Shown: positions 8,277-15,912, counted from the stretch's first letter. The stretch is 64,000 bases of DNA from Bacteroides sp. (GCA_023665085.1 JAMPEQ010000007.1:62001-126000), one strand, 5' to 3'. Notes: generated from the sequence alone by a model not told the origin. Numbers and translations are program-made.

Positions 8277-8310
8277 AACCCCTATGCACAGATAAGTGTA
8301 TAGGAGTTTT
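8277..8310 (+). terminator. Rho-independent terminator after the transfer operon
   Basis: The arms 8277-8289 and 8296-8308 (AACCCCTATGCAC / GTGTATAGGAGTT) pair with G-T wobbles and run into a short T-rich tail. It separates the transfer genes from xis-int. Confidence 0.7.
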
Positions 8311-8330
8311 ACTATTATATGGAGAGGTTT

Positions 8331-8543
8331 ATGAAAAACAAAATAGAAATAAAATCAATAGCAAGTCACATTACATCACAGGAAGGCCAATATCTTTTCA
8401 GTGCGAGTGAAATATCGAAATTACTTGGTGTATGCAAAGATACAACAAGAGAGATTTGCAAAAATCTTGAACCAGCAGAATTCGGAAGAATAAAGAAATA
8501 TTTTATCATTGATGTACTTGAGTTTATGTATAAAAAGAAGTAA
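8331..8543 (+). CDS. Excisionase-like helix-turn-helix protein
   Basis: A 70-residue basic protein with a MerR/Xis-like helix-turn-helix: YLFSASEISKLLGVCKDTTREICKNL, given here in two parts as SASEISKLLGV and CKDTTREICKN (residues about 25-48). The start is taken at ATG 8331, because GGAGAGG at 8321-8327 lies just before it, rather than at the in-frame ATG 8319. It sits 97 bp upstream of the integrase gene, the usual place for the directionality factor, which binds attachment-site DNA and favours excision. A roughly 95-bp spacer separates it from int. Confidence 0.7.
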   Translation: MKNKIEIKSIASHITSQEGQYLFSASEISKLLGVCKDTTREICKNLEPAEFGRIKKYFIIDVLEFMYKKK

Positions 8544-8640
8544 AAAAATAGTCTCTAATTTTGTTGGTATTGGTGATAGATAAATAAATCTCTTTGTGGT
8601 AGTGTTGATGTTACCAAAGAACAAATAAGGAGGCAAAATT

Positions 8641-9783
8641 ATGTATGAACTGTACAATAAAAACGGCAATTTTATTTGCTATCGTATGACCAAAAGAATC
8701 AAGAATGATATTGGCGAGTATGATGTTTTAACTGCTCGCTCTAAGAAATCAGAAAAAGAATGCAGAAAGATTATGGATGACAAAATCCGTGACTACTACA
8801 TTCAAAAGGAAGAACACAAACACAAAGGTGTATTCCCCGATATGCTGTTCAAAGACTTCGCTGATAATTGGTACGAGCTGAATGTAAAGAATGCTGATTG
8901 CAGCCACGTAAACAAAGACAATTACAAGAACTATGTTTATACACATATTATTCCCTACTTTGCTAACTACAAGTTATGCGAAATACACGAGGATGATTGT
9001 CAAAGATTTTTAAATCAGTATGTTGGTAAAAGTAAAGCAATGGTATCCAAATTGAGAATGACATTGCGTAGGATAATGCGCAAGGCAAAAAAACAAAAAC
9101 TGATACCCGATAATCCTGCTGAAGATATTATCTTGCCAAAGGTAACACAAGGACAACGCCGACCGATAACTGATACAGAACGAGCAATGATACTCAAAAC
9201 GGCAGAAACTCACTATGCCGGATGTATGGTTTTAACAATGCTATACTGTGGACTCAGACCGATTGAAATTCGCAGAATGGAATGGAATTGGATAGACTTT
9301 GAAAACAGTGTACTGACCATAGGAAAATCAAAAACGCAAGCTGGTACAGGCAGAAAGATACCTATTCCACCACAACTAAAATCTGAACTGATAAAACACA
9401 GATTCAAAAGACAGAACGAACAATATGTATTCGTCAGAGTAAAAAACAATGAACTACCAATGGATGAAAATGCGTTTTACCATGCTTGGCATAACTTCAA
9501 AAGAGAAATGGATATTGCAAACGGTGCTACGGTATATCGAAATCAAATCATAGAATCAACACTATCGGAAGATTTAGAACCTTACCTACTCCGACACACA
9601 TTCTGCACGGACTGCCAAGCTGCAGGAGTACCAATCAATGTTGCTAAAGAACTCATGGGGCACAGTGACATATCAGTAACAGCAAAAATCTACACTCACA
9701 TGATAGATGAGGTGTTTGAACAAAACAGAAAACGATTACAGGAATATGCCCAGCACAAACAAAAGCAAACCGTAACGGCATAA
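8641..9783 (+). CDS. int: Tyrosine recombinase (integrase) of the element
   Basis: A 380-residue phage-type integrase. An N-terminal arm-binding domain with an AP2-like start (YELYNKNGNFICYRM) is followed by a SAM-like core-binding domain (about residues 75-170) and the catalytic domain (about 180-370). Catalytic residues visible are R206 in GLRPIEIRR, R318 in LLRHTF, H341 in MGHSD and the nucleophile Y351 in KIYTHM. The usual first His of the HxLR box is Tyr315, a common variant in Firmicutes integrases. The start is ATG 8641 with AGGAGG at 8630-8635. It ends KQKQTVTA and is followed by its own terminator. A relic of a related integrase end lies at 13041-13067. Confidence 0.93.
   Translation: MYELYNKNGNFICYRMTKRIKNDIGEYDVLTARSKKSEKECRKIMDDKIRDYYIQKEEHKHKGVFPDMLFKDFADNWYELNVKNADCSHVNKDNYKNYVYTHIIPYFANYKLCEIHEDDCQRFLNQYVGKSKAMVSKLRMTLRRIMRKAKKQKLIPDNPAEDIILPKVTQGQRRPITDTERAMILKTAETHYAGCMVLTMLYCGLRPIEIRRMEWNWIDFENSVLTIGKSKTQAGTGRKIPIPPQLKSELIKHRFKRQNEQYVFVRVKNNELPMDENAFYHAWHNFKREMDIANGATVYRNQIIESTLSEDLEPYLLRHTFCTDCQAAGVPINVAKELMGHSDISVTAKIYTHMIDEVFEQNRKRLQEYAQHKQKQTVTA
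9757..9783 (+). repeat. Direct repeat copy 1: integrase 3' end
   Basis: These are the last eight codons plus the stop of int (KQKQTVTA*). The copy at 13041-13067 has the same 27-bp length with three differences, all synonymous. The two copies flank the kinase/radical SAM/deaminase cassette. Confidence 0.8.
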
Positions 9784-9785
9784 GC

Positions 9786-9830
9786 AATAGAACACAATCA
9801 AATAGTGCTCACTCCTGTGTTCTATTTTAT
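9786..9830 (+). terminator. Terminator of the integrase gene
   Basis: An 11-bp perfect stem, AATAGAACACA (9786-9796) with TGTGTTCTATT (9816-9826), has a 19-nt loop and a TTTTATT tail, directly behind the int stop codon. Confidence 0.75.
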
Positions 9831-9962
9831 TAAAAAACTTTGAAACTATAATTAAATTTAGTAAATCTAAATGTTTAAATAATAAATAAATTATATATAG
9901 AATATATTTATTATTTATTGTATAATTGTATCAGCATATTATTAACAAATGAGATGATTACA

Positions 9963-10541
9963 ATGAAAAATAAACGCCCAATCGTGATAACTTTTGCTGG
10001 TATTGATGGTACCGGAAAGACAACACAAATTGAAAAATTAAAAAAACATTTTGAAAACAAAAGTAAAACTGTTAAAATTTTAAAAGCAAAATATAAACCA
10101 TTTCACAAATATGAATGCAGTGTTTTAACCACAGATATTTTAAGAATTGTAATGGCATTAGAATATGTTGATTATTATAATTATCATTTCTCCAATCTAC
10201 AAGAATATGATTATATTTTATGCGATAGATCAAAAGAATGTTTATTAGCATATGGTATAACTTATGGTGCAAATAATATAGATGATTTATTTAAAATATT
10301 ATCCTTGACTCCCGATCCCGACTATTTACTATACTTTAAATGTGATGCTGACATATCATTAGCAAGACTAAATAAAGCAAAAACTTTATTAGAAGATGAT
10401 GAAAATTATGATTTATTAAACACTACGTTGTATAACTATGAAAAAGTATTTAAAAAATTTAATACTAGTCATTATACTATTGATGCCAATCAAACACAAA
10501 ATAAAATTTTTAAAATCATATTAGATATAATCAGTTCATAA
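9963..10541 (+). CDS. Thymidylate-kinase-like P-loop nucleotide kinase
   Basis: A 192-residue nucleoside monophosphate kinase of the dTMP kinase fold. The P-loop is GIDGTGKT (residues 13-20). A DR motif (C87 D88 R89, in CDRSKECLLAYG) matches the DRY..S..AYQ segment of thymidylate kinases. A LID-like stretch (SLARLNKAKTLLEDDENY) follows. It is unlikely to be the housekeeping tmk: it sits in a mobile cassette and is far more AT-rich than the core genes. ATG 9963 is chosen over an upstream in-frame ATG at 9918, because GAGATGA lies just before it and the P-loop strand would otherwise be displaced. A TATAAT at 9921-9926 may be its promoter -10. First gene of a three-gene operon with a radical SAM protein and a deaminase. 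The substrate is unknown. Confidence 0.75.
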   Translation: MKNKRPIVITFAGIDGTGKTTQIEKLKKHFENKSKTVKILKAKYKPFHKYECSVLTTDILRIVMALEYVDYYNYHFSNLQEYDYILCDRSKECLLAYGITYGANNIDDLFKILSLTPDPDYLLYFKCDADISLARLNKAKTLLEDDENYDLLNTTLYNYEKVFKKFNTSHYTIDANQTQNKIFKIILDIISS

Positions 10542-10554
10542 GAAGGAGAATAAT

Positions 10555-12114
10555 ATGAATGTATTTTCAAATCCGAAGTATTATATAGATACTCTGTTAA
10601 ACAATGTAAAAATACCCGAAGAGAAAAAAATCCAATTATGTGGAAAATCGTTTATATGTGTATTTTTTACCAAAAGATGTCGAGCTGGATGTTCATTTTG
10701 TTTTTTCAAATCAAACAATAATAAATTAAATGATATACAAGAATCATATGAAATGAGTAAATACGGTTTTGAAAAATTTTTAAAATTTGTTTCTGATTCA
10801 AATAATGGATATCTACTAATTTCTGGTGGAGGTGAACCTTTTGAAAAACCTCAGTTTGTTATCGAAACTATAAAACGGGCTAAAACTAATCAAATAGTTA
10901 TTGTTACAAATGGAATATGGGCAAAGGACTATGAGGCAGCAAAAACTACAATTAATAAATTATACAACGCCTTAAAATCAAGAAAGGAACTCATACCTGT
11001 AACAATAAGATTAAGTATTGATGACTGTCATTATAAACAATTAGGCCCAGATGTTTCCAAGAACATAATAGATGTATTTGAAAGATATTATAGCAATGAA
11101 AAATACTTCATATTAAAAATACACACTATTATTTCTGATAATGCAATAAATAAAATTGCCGAAGAAAACGATTATAGAATAGGCGATAAAATCGAATTAA
11201 ATAAATCAGATAATAATAAATTATTTAAACTTATACCTAAAAAATATAAATTATGGATTAACAATAATTATGCAATTGACGTAGGAGCAGCAAAATTATT
11301 TTATCCAACAATAAGACCAAATTTAAACGATAAACACTTCAATAAAAAAGCAATAAATGTATTTGATACCGATATAACAGTTAGTGAATCATCAAATCCG
11401 TCACGTGTCACAAATATAGACTCAGAAGACGGTTTTGACTTTTGGATAAATTACAATGGAAATGTTACAACATGGCAAAATGAACAAAAAGAAAGTATAT
11501 ATAATATTTATGTGGATAATTATTATGATGTTATTAATAATACATATAACAATATTTTAAGTTATTCATATTTAGATAAAGGACACTATTATAGAGAGGG
11601 CATCATTAACGAAGTAAATAATAGAGCTGTGATAAGGTCCAAATTGTCAAATATGAGAGATTGCGCAACAGCTTTGTTATTAGAAGAATCCAAAACTAAT
11701 TTATACTATGCGATAAGAGTAATAAAAGATTATTTGAGCGAAAATGTATTGTCCAATGATAACTTAAAATTAATTCCGAAAGAATTATGCAACGTTATAA
11801 ACATGGATAACGAAAATTTAATTCTACAATATAAAAATTCGGATTATTGCATTATTGATCAATATATTGAAGAAAATGAATTCGATGAACTCGAATGGAG
11901 AGACTTATTCTATTTAATAAGATTAAATCATTTTGAAGTGTCAGAAAAAAAGATAAAACTAGGAATAGATTATTTTAACAGTAAAACACATAATGATTAT
12001 AAAACTATTGATGAAATAGAGATAAAAAACATTTCATTAATAGATGACAGATTAATAGAGAAACTTACTAGAATGAAAGCAGAAGCAAAAAGGATTTGTA
12101 AAAATGAATTATAA
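10555..12114 (+). CDS. Radical SAM protein of unknown family
   Basis: A 519-residue radical SAM enzyme. The [4Fe-4S] cluster motif is CxxxCxxC with C42, C46 and C49 (CRAGCSFC), and the SAM-binding GGE motif is GGGEP at residues 91-95. The TIM-barrel core extends to about residue 220. The C-terminal 280 residues match nothing that I recognise; they include a beta segment FWINYNGNVTTWQN that recalls the substrate-proximal strand of SPASM-type proteins but lacks a cysteine cluster, followed by an all-helical tail. GAAGGAG precedes the ATG by 6 nt. It starts 13 bp after the kinase stop and overlaps the deaminase start by 11 bp, so the three genes form one translationally coupled unit. Very AT-rich. 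The reaction is unknown; the neighbours suggest a nucleoside or nucleotide substrate. Confidence 0.8.
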   Translation: MNVFSNPKYYIDTLLNNVKIPEEKKIQLCGKSFICVFFTKRCRAGCSFCFFKSNNNKLNDIQESYEMSKYGFEKFLKFVSDSNNGYLLISGGGEPFEKPQFVIETIKRAKTNQIVIVTNGIWAKDYEAAKTTINKLYNALKSRKELIPVTIRLSIDDCHYKQLGPDVSKNIIDVFERYYSNEKYFILKIHTIISDNAINKIAEENDYRIGDKIELNKSDNNKLFKLIPKKYKLWINNNYAIDVGAAKLFYPTIRPNLNDKHFNKKAINVFDTDITVSESSNPSRVTNIDSEDGFDFWINYNGNVTTWQNEQKESIYNIYVDNYYDVINNTYNNILSYSYLDKGHYYREGIINEVNNRAVIRSKLSNMRDCATALLLEESKTNLYYAIRVIKDYLSENVLSNDNLKLIPKELCNVINMDNENLILQYKNSDYCIIDQYIEENEFDELEWRDLFYLIRLNHFEVSEKKIKLGIDYFNSKTHNDYKTIDEIEIKNISLIDDRLIEKLTRMKAEAKRICKNEL

Positions 12115-13042
12115 TGATTTATTTATAAATGCATTATATAAAAATAATTTAGATTTATTAAAAAGTATACCTAAAGGCGATTTGCATGCACACTCAACTA
12201 GAAGTGGTAGTCAAAAATATTTTAATAATAAATATAATGTAAAAATAAAATCAAAAGATTATTTTGAATCAATTGACGAAATGAACTCTTGGTACAACAA
12301 AGAAATTAAGGCATTATTTTCAAATAAAATGCAGAGTTTTAGTGAAAGAATTATATCAGCTTTTATTGCCGCAAAGGAGGATAGTGTAAAAAAATTATGT
12401 TTAAGTTTTGGATTAGGAAATATAAAACTGTTCAATGGTAATATTAATAGTTATATTAATAAAATTGAGGAGATAAGAAAACAATATTATAATGATTACA
12501 TATTCATACCAGAATTATGTTTGGTTAGAGGTCAAATTTCACAAACCCAAAACGAATTAATTACTAACCTTATAAAAAGCAATTACTTTAAAAGTATCGA
12601 TTTAGTTGGTGATGAAAAATATGGTGTAAACGAATTTGTTGATATATATAATTTAGCAGAACAACATGGTATGATTAAACGTTGTCATGTTGGAGAATTT
12701 TGTGATTATACATATATTGATGATGCTATAAATAAATTAAGAATCAATGAAATTCAACATGGTTTATCAATAACTCAGTCAAATGACCTAATAAATAAAA
12801 TCAGAAATAAAAATATTAGAATAAATTTATGTCCTGAAAGTAATTTGCGATTAAAAAGAATTAACTTATTAGAAAATTACATTTTAAGATGTTTGATAGA
12901 TAACAACATAAATGTCACCATTAATACTGACGATAGGCTAATATTTAATAAGAGTATAAGCGCTGAATTTTTGGACTTATATAATACAGGGCAATATACA
13001 GCAGAAGAGCTTAATGATATAAGAAATAACAGTTTAATTTAA
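12104..13042 (+). CDS. Adenosine-deaminase-like metal-dependent hydrolase, C-terminus apparently cut
   Basis: A 312-residue protein of the adenosine/AMP deaminase superfamily (TIM barrel with one zinc). The expected metal and catalytic residues are present in order: HxH at H28 and H30 (GDLHAHS), H195 and E198 in CHVGEF, H219 in IQHG, CPESN, and the Asp pair D276-D277 in NTDDR. All the chemistry appears intact, so it should deaminate a purine nucleoside or a related compound. It overlaps the radical SAM gene by 11 bp. The protein stops about 35 residues after the Asp pair, at NSLI, where family members usually go on through a final helix. The stop codon lies exactly at the junction with an integrase relic, suggesting that the 3' end was replaced. 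Very AT-rich like its two partners. Confidence 0.75.
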   Translation: MNYNDLFINALYKNNLDLLKSIPKGDLHAHSTRSGSQKYFNNKYNVKIKSKDYFESIDEMNSWYNKEIKALFSNKMQSFSERIISAFIAAKEDSVKKLCLSFGLGNIKLFNGNINSYINKIEEIRKQYYNDYIFIPELCLVRGQISQTQNELITNLIKSNYFKSIDLVGDEKYGVNEFVDIYNLAEQHGMIKRCHVGEFCDYTYIDDAINKLRINEIQHGLSITQSNDLINKIRNKNIRINLCPESNLRLKRINLLENYILRCLIDNNINVTINTDDRLIFNKSISAEFLDLYNTGQYTAEELNDIRNNSLI

Positions 13043-13067
13043 GCAAAAACAAACAGTAACGGCATAA
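13041..13067 (+). pseudogene. Relic of a second integrase gene (last 8 codons and stop)
   Basis: Read in frame from 13041 this encodes KQKQTVTA and a stop, the same as the int C-terminus at 9757-9783. The three nucleotide differences are all synonymous. A terminator hairpin follows, as it does behind int. The simplest reading is that it is the tail of a second, related integrase whose body was lost when the cassette arrived or when two elements recombined. Confidence 0.65.
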
Positions 13068-13077
13068 CAATCAAGAC

Positions 13078-13119
13078 AGAGGGTGCAAGCAATCAAAAGT
13101 TGCCTGCACCCTCTATTTT
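13078..13119 (+). terminator. Terminator behind the cassette / integrase relic
   Basis: A long stem (13078-13092 with 13100-13114, one C-A mismatch) is followed by ATTTTC. It would end transcription of the three-gene cassette, though it probably derives from the lost integrase gene. Confidence 0.75.
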
Positions 13120-13126
13120 CATTTAC

Positions 13127-13156
13127 AAAAAAGGCCTGAGAAATATTCTCAAGCCT
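13127..13156 (-). terminator. Terminator of the first tRNA-Gln gene
   Basis: On the minus strand, AGGCTTGAGA pairs with TCTCAGGCCT (one G-T pair), followed by six T. It lies directly behind the CCA end of the tRNA at 13158. Confidence 0.75.
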
Positions 13157-13157
13157 A

Positions 13158-13231
13158 TGGCAGCGGCACTAGGATTCGAACCTAGAATGGGCGAGTCAGA
13201 GTCGCAAGTGTTACCGTTACACTATACCGCT
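13158..13231 (-). tRNA. tRNA-Gln (anticodon CUG)
   Basis: A 74-nt tRNA with encoded CCA. The acceptor stem AGCGGTA/TGCCGCT pairs fully (one G-T). The D arm is GTGTAACGGTAACAC, the anticodon loop CTCTGAC gives anticodon CTG (codon CAG), and the T arm is CTAGG-TTCGAAT-CCTAG with discriminator G. The top pair of the anticodon stem is mismatched. Its 3' end faces the mobile element, so it is a plausible integration target, but the target-site repeat at the other element end lies outside the window. Confidence 0.93.
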
Positions 13232-13436
13232 ATATTAAATTTTATTCTTAAAGGAAGTCTCACAAAAGTCTCTCACTTTTTCGCCGTTAATCAACCTTTT
13301 TCGCTCTTCAAAATCACTCACATTTTAGGTCTCTAAAAGTCTCACAAAAAATCTCATAGATAAATTCAAACCTAAACAAAATCAAAAACAACAGAAGATT
13401 AAGGGATATTTTATGCAATTTAAGGCAATTTCAAGA

Positions 13437-13480
13437 CAAAAAAAGAGCAGAAAACCTGTTTTGTTCAGCGGTTTCTGCTC
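13437..13480 (-). terminator. Terminator of the second tRNA-Gln gene
   Basis: On the minus strand, GAGCAGAAACC pairs with GGTTTTCTGCTC across a loop and runs into seven T. It lies immediately behind the tRNA at 13483. Confidence 0.75.
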
Positions 13481-13482
13481 GT

Positions 13483-13556
13483 TGGCAGAGGTATAAGGAT
13501 TCGAACCTTAAATGACGGAGTCAGAGTCCGGAGTGTTACCGTTACACTATACCTCT
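13483..13556 (-). tRNA. tRNA-Gln (anticodon CUG), second copy
   Basis: A 74-nt tRNA with encoded CCA. The acceptor stem AGAGGTA/TACCTCT is perfect, the anticodon loop CTCTGAC again gives CTG, and the T arm is TAAGG-TTCGAAT-CCTTA. The D arm and anticodon loop are the same as in the copy at 13158, but the acceptor and T stems differ, so the two are diverged isoacceptors rather than a recent duplication. Each has its own terminator. Confidence 0.93.
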
Positions 13557-13665
13557 ATATTAACTTTAAGGGCTTTCCCTTATTGCTGAATAATATTATC
13601 ATATATTTTTAGATATGTCAAGATTTTTAAGAACTTTTATATAAAATATTTTTATCAACATTATA

Positions 13666-13704
13666 TATAGGGCAGAGAAAGCGATTTCCCCTGCCCTATA
13701 AAAT
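13666..13704 (-). terminator. Hairpin behind the acyltransferase gene
   Basis: A 10-bp perfect stem, TATAGGGCAG (13666-13675) with CTGCCCTATA (13691-13700), lies 5 bp after the stop of the minus-strand gene at 13706. The T-run on the minus strand is weak. Confidence 0.6.
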
Positions 13705-13705
13705 T

Positions 13706-14986
13706 TTACTGAATGAGCAAATCTACATTCTTTACAATTAAATCGAAGAATTTATCAACAATCTTTTTATCCTCTGAATTGCCGCGGCAGCACATAGAAA
13801 TTGTAAGCTCTTTTCGAACTGATGTTACTGACAGCAATGCATACGGCTTATATTTCACTGCACCGCTCATAAAGCCATCTGTTGGCTCATTCCCTGCAAG
13901 TGCCAGCTTATCAACTTCTAAAATACCGATGTTGCTCATTGCAAGAAGAGGATTTGCATATCCTATCTTTATAACCTCTTCAGAAGCAGCAAGCGGAAGA
14001 ATCTTATAGCCGAACGACAATAAAGGAAGTCCATGAAGTCCTATAAATCTATCCTCTTTAAACTGATTGGAAGAATAAACAACATAACTGAGTGTATCAA
14101 AAATAGTAGCTCCTCTTTCAGGAACACGGCACTGCATCCATGCAGTATGATTTGTAACACCTTGATCACTGTTATCTTTTATATGACGTCTTAAATCAAC
14201 AGCACATGAAATAGATACGCTGTCATAAACATCAAATCCGGCAAGCTCATAAAGCGAATAAAAATACGCTGTCAGGAGCATATCGTTAATAGTTGCACCA
14301 TGTTTTTTGCCTGCTGCACGTATTGCATCAAACTTTTCTGCAGGAATTTTTCTTTTTGCAATAAATGATTTATCTTCTATACTATCCGGAGTAAAAGGAA
14401 AGCCATGATCATCCTTAGAATTAACATTCTTATAAAGATTTTTTGCCATACGCTTTTCACCGGAGGTAAAGCCTTCATAAACCGATTCATAAGAACGTGT
14501 ACCTGTACGAAGATCAACAGGACTGATATTGCCTTCAACAAAATCGCTGTAATTTTTGCAAAGTGCTTTCATGAAATACTTAAGATCTCCGCCATCCATA
14601 CACATATGATTTTCGACAACACAAAGCACGCTTTCACCATTGCATCTGAACACAGCAACCTTCATCTGTATATCTGCTTCAGGAGGAATATACTGAACCA
14701 AGAAATCATTAATTTCCTGCTCAAGACTTTCTTCTTCAACGTCCTTGACTGTCAGAACATCGCTTATCTTGTAATCCTTGACTGTCCAGTACGGAGAAAT
14801 TCTGTTATCTGTAAAAGATGAGTGAAGCACAGGAGCTTTTTCAAAAAAACACACAAGCACTGTTTTCAGTGCTTCAATATCAATTTCATAATCATAATGA
14901 AGCTCTACATGCACCATTCGGTCATTGAAATCACGAAACAGATAGTGCATCTTATCCCAAAGCTCTGCATTTAGCTTTCTTTCCAT
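13706..14986 (-). CDS. Condensation-domain / alcohol acetyltransferase-like acyltransferase
   Basis: A 426-residue stand-alone protein of the CoA-dependent acyltransferase/condensation fold. The catalytic HxxxDG motif appears as NHMCMDGG (about residues 127-134). The second half has the expected structural landmarks: GATINDMLLTAYFYSLYEL and a bridging segment near SNIGILE. There are no carrier-protein or adenylation domains, so it is not an NRPS module; it more likely transfers an acyl group from CoA to an alcohol, amine or lipid. It overlaps the upstream membrane-protein gene by 16 bp, so the two are translationally coupled and probably act together. The substrate cannot be told from sequence. 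Confidence 0.75.
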   Translation of the reverse strand: MERKLNAELWDKMHYLFRDFNDRMVHVELHYDYEIDIEALKTVLVCFFEKAPVLHSSFTDNRISPYWTVKDYKISDVLTVKDVEEESLEQEINDFLVQYIPPEADIQMKVAVFRCNGESVLCVVENHMCMDGGDLKYFMKALCKNYSDFVEGNISPVDLRTGTRSYESVYEGFTSGEKRMAKNLYKNVNSKDDHGFPFTPDSIEDKSFIAKRKIPAEKFDAIRAAGKKHGATINDMLLTAYFYSLYELAGFDVYDSVSISCAVDLRRHIKDNSDQGVTNHTAWMQCRVPERGATIFDTLSYVVYSSNQFKEDRFIGLHGLPLLSFGYKILPLAASEEVIKIGYANPLLAMSNIGILEVDKLALAGNEPTDGFMSGAVKYKPYALLSVTSVRKELTISMCCRGNSEDKKIVDKFFDLIVKNVDLLIQ

Positions 14987-15777
14987 GTATCAATTACCTC
15001 CTGCTTATAGTGTTTGTTTCTGCCGATTGAAGCAGCAATGATAATAAAATCAAGAACAAGTGACATGATAATCAGCAGCCAGCCTGTATTCCATGCCAGA
15101 ATTCCTGCTGCAGACAAAATAATGTAAAGCATTGTAGCTACAACAGGCATATATCCCAGAACATTGATAATGGCGAGCTTCTGTTTAGTATACAAGGCAA
15201 AGACAGCATCTGCAACAAACATCAGCGCAATACCTGAAATTACGATAAGCCAGCTGTGACTCAGATTGAACATTACAAGGCAGAATAGGAAAACAGCAAC
15301 GGTAATAACCATAACCTCTATAGCCATAAGTATTCGGGCAAATATGAAAAATATTTTCTTCAGAGTGGTTATCTTCTTGATTGCAAGAGTTAATAAATAT
15401 GCAACCCAAATAAGAATACCATCTACTATGATAAGCCATGTCTGTCCCCATTTTTGAGTCAAGAAACTTATGCCAAGATAAAATACCAGCAAACATAAAA
15501 TATATATTACCGATCCGGCAATATTCAATATAGTTTTTCTTTTATCTCTGATTTTGGTTTTTTCTTCTGCCTCATACTTTGCAAATTCTTTCATCAAATC
15601 AGGGTGCTCACTGATAATGAGATCACTTATAACCTTTTGGTTGGATATTCCGCGTGTCATTACCTCAGCGTATCTGCCGTTCATTTCTTCAAGGGTTTTA
15701 CGCTTGAACTTAAACAGCAAATCATTGCCTGGCTTACTCGGAAGCTGACCGTCAATATACTTAATAAATTGCTCCAT
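14971..15777 (-). CDS. Membrane protein coupled to the acyltransferase
   Basis: A 268-residue protein. The first 80 residues form a soluble helical domain (FIKYIDGQLPSKPGNDLLFKF, with EHPDLMKEFAKYE) resembling the N-terminal prefix or HAAS-type domains found before membrane regions in Firmicutes proteins. After it come about six hydrophobic segments (residues about 82-104, 112-130, 140-165, 172-195, 203-225, 230-250). The family is not recognised with confidence. AGGAGAAATT stands before the ATG. It is the first gene of a two-gene operon; a membrane partner presenting the lipid or sugar substrate to the acyltransferase is a reasonable inference. Confidence 0.65.
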   Translation of the reverse strand: MEQFIKYIDGQLPSKPGNDLLFKFKRKTLEEMNGRYAEVMTRGISNQKVISDLIISEHPDLMKEFAKYEAEEKTKIRDKRKTILNIAGSVIYILCLLVFYLGISFLTQKWGQTWLIIVDGILIWVAYLLTLAIKKITTLKKIFFIFARILMAIEVMVITVAVFLFCLVMFNLSHSWLIVISGIALMFVADAVFALYTKQKLAIINVLGYMPVVATMLYIILSAAGILAWNTGWLLIIMSLVLDFIIIAASIGRNKHYKQEVIDTWKES

Positions 15778-15882
15778 AATTTCTCCTTTAATTATTCACA
15801 TAATTTATAGCTATATTTTATCACATATTGGTTATTATCTCAATATTTTTTGTGTATACTTTATATATTTTTTATAAAAAAT

Positions 15883-15906
15883 AACACCCGTCTTTCAACG
15901 GGTGTT
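15883..15906 (-). terminator. Terminator of the surface-protein gene
   Basis: The arms AACACCCG (15883-15890) and CGGGTGTT (15899-15906) pair perfectly, and on the minus strand are followed by ATTTTTT. It lies 7 bp behind the stop codon at 15913. Confidence 0.85.
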
Positions 15907-15912
15907 GGATAA

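Noticed and set aside
10555..12114. Calling the radical SAM protein a prokaryotic viperin
   Set aside because: It shares the CxxxCxxC spacing and a kinase neighbour, but it is much longer and I cannot see the viperin C-terminal region; only the radical SAM class is supported.
13100..13336. A 78-residue plus-strand reading frame
   Set aside because: It runs through the antisense of the tRNA-Gln gene at 13158-13231 and has no Shine-Dalgarno; an artefact.
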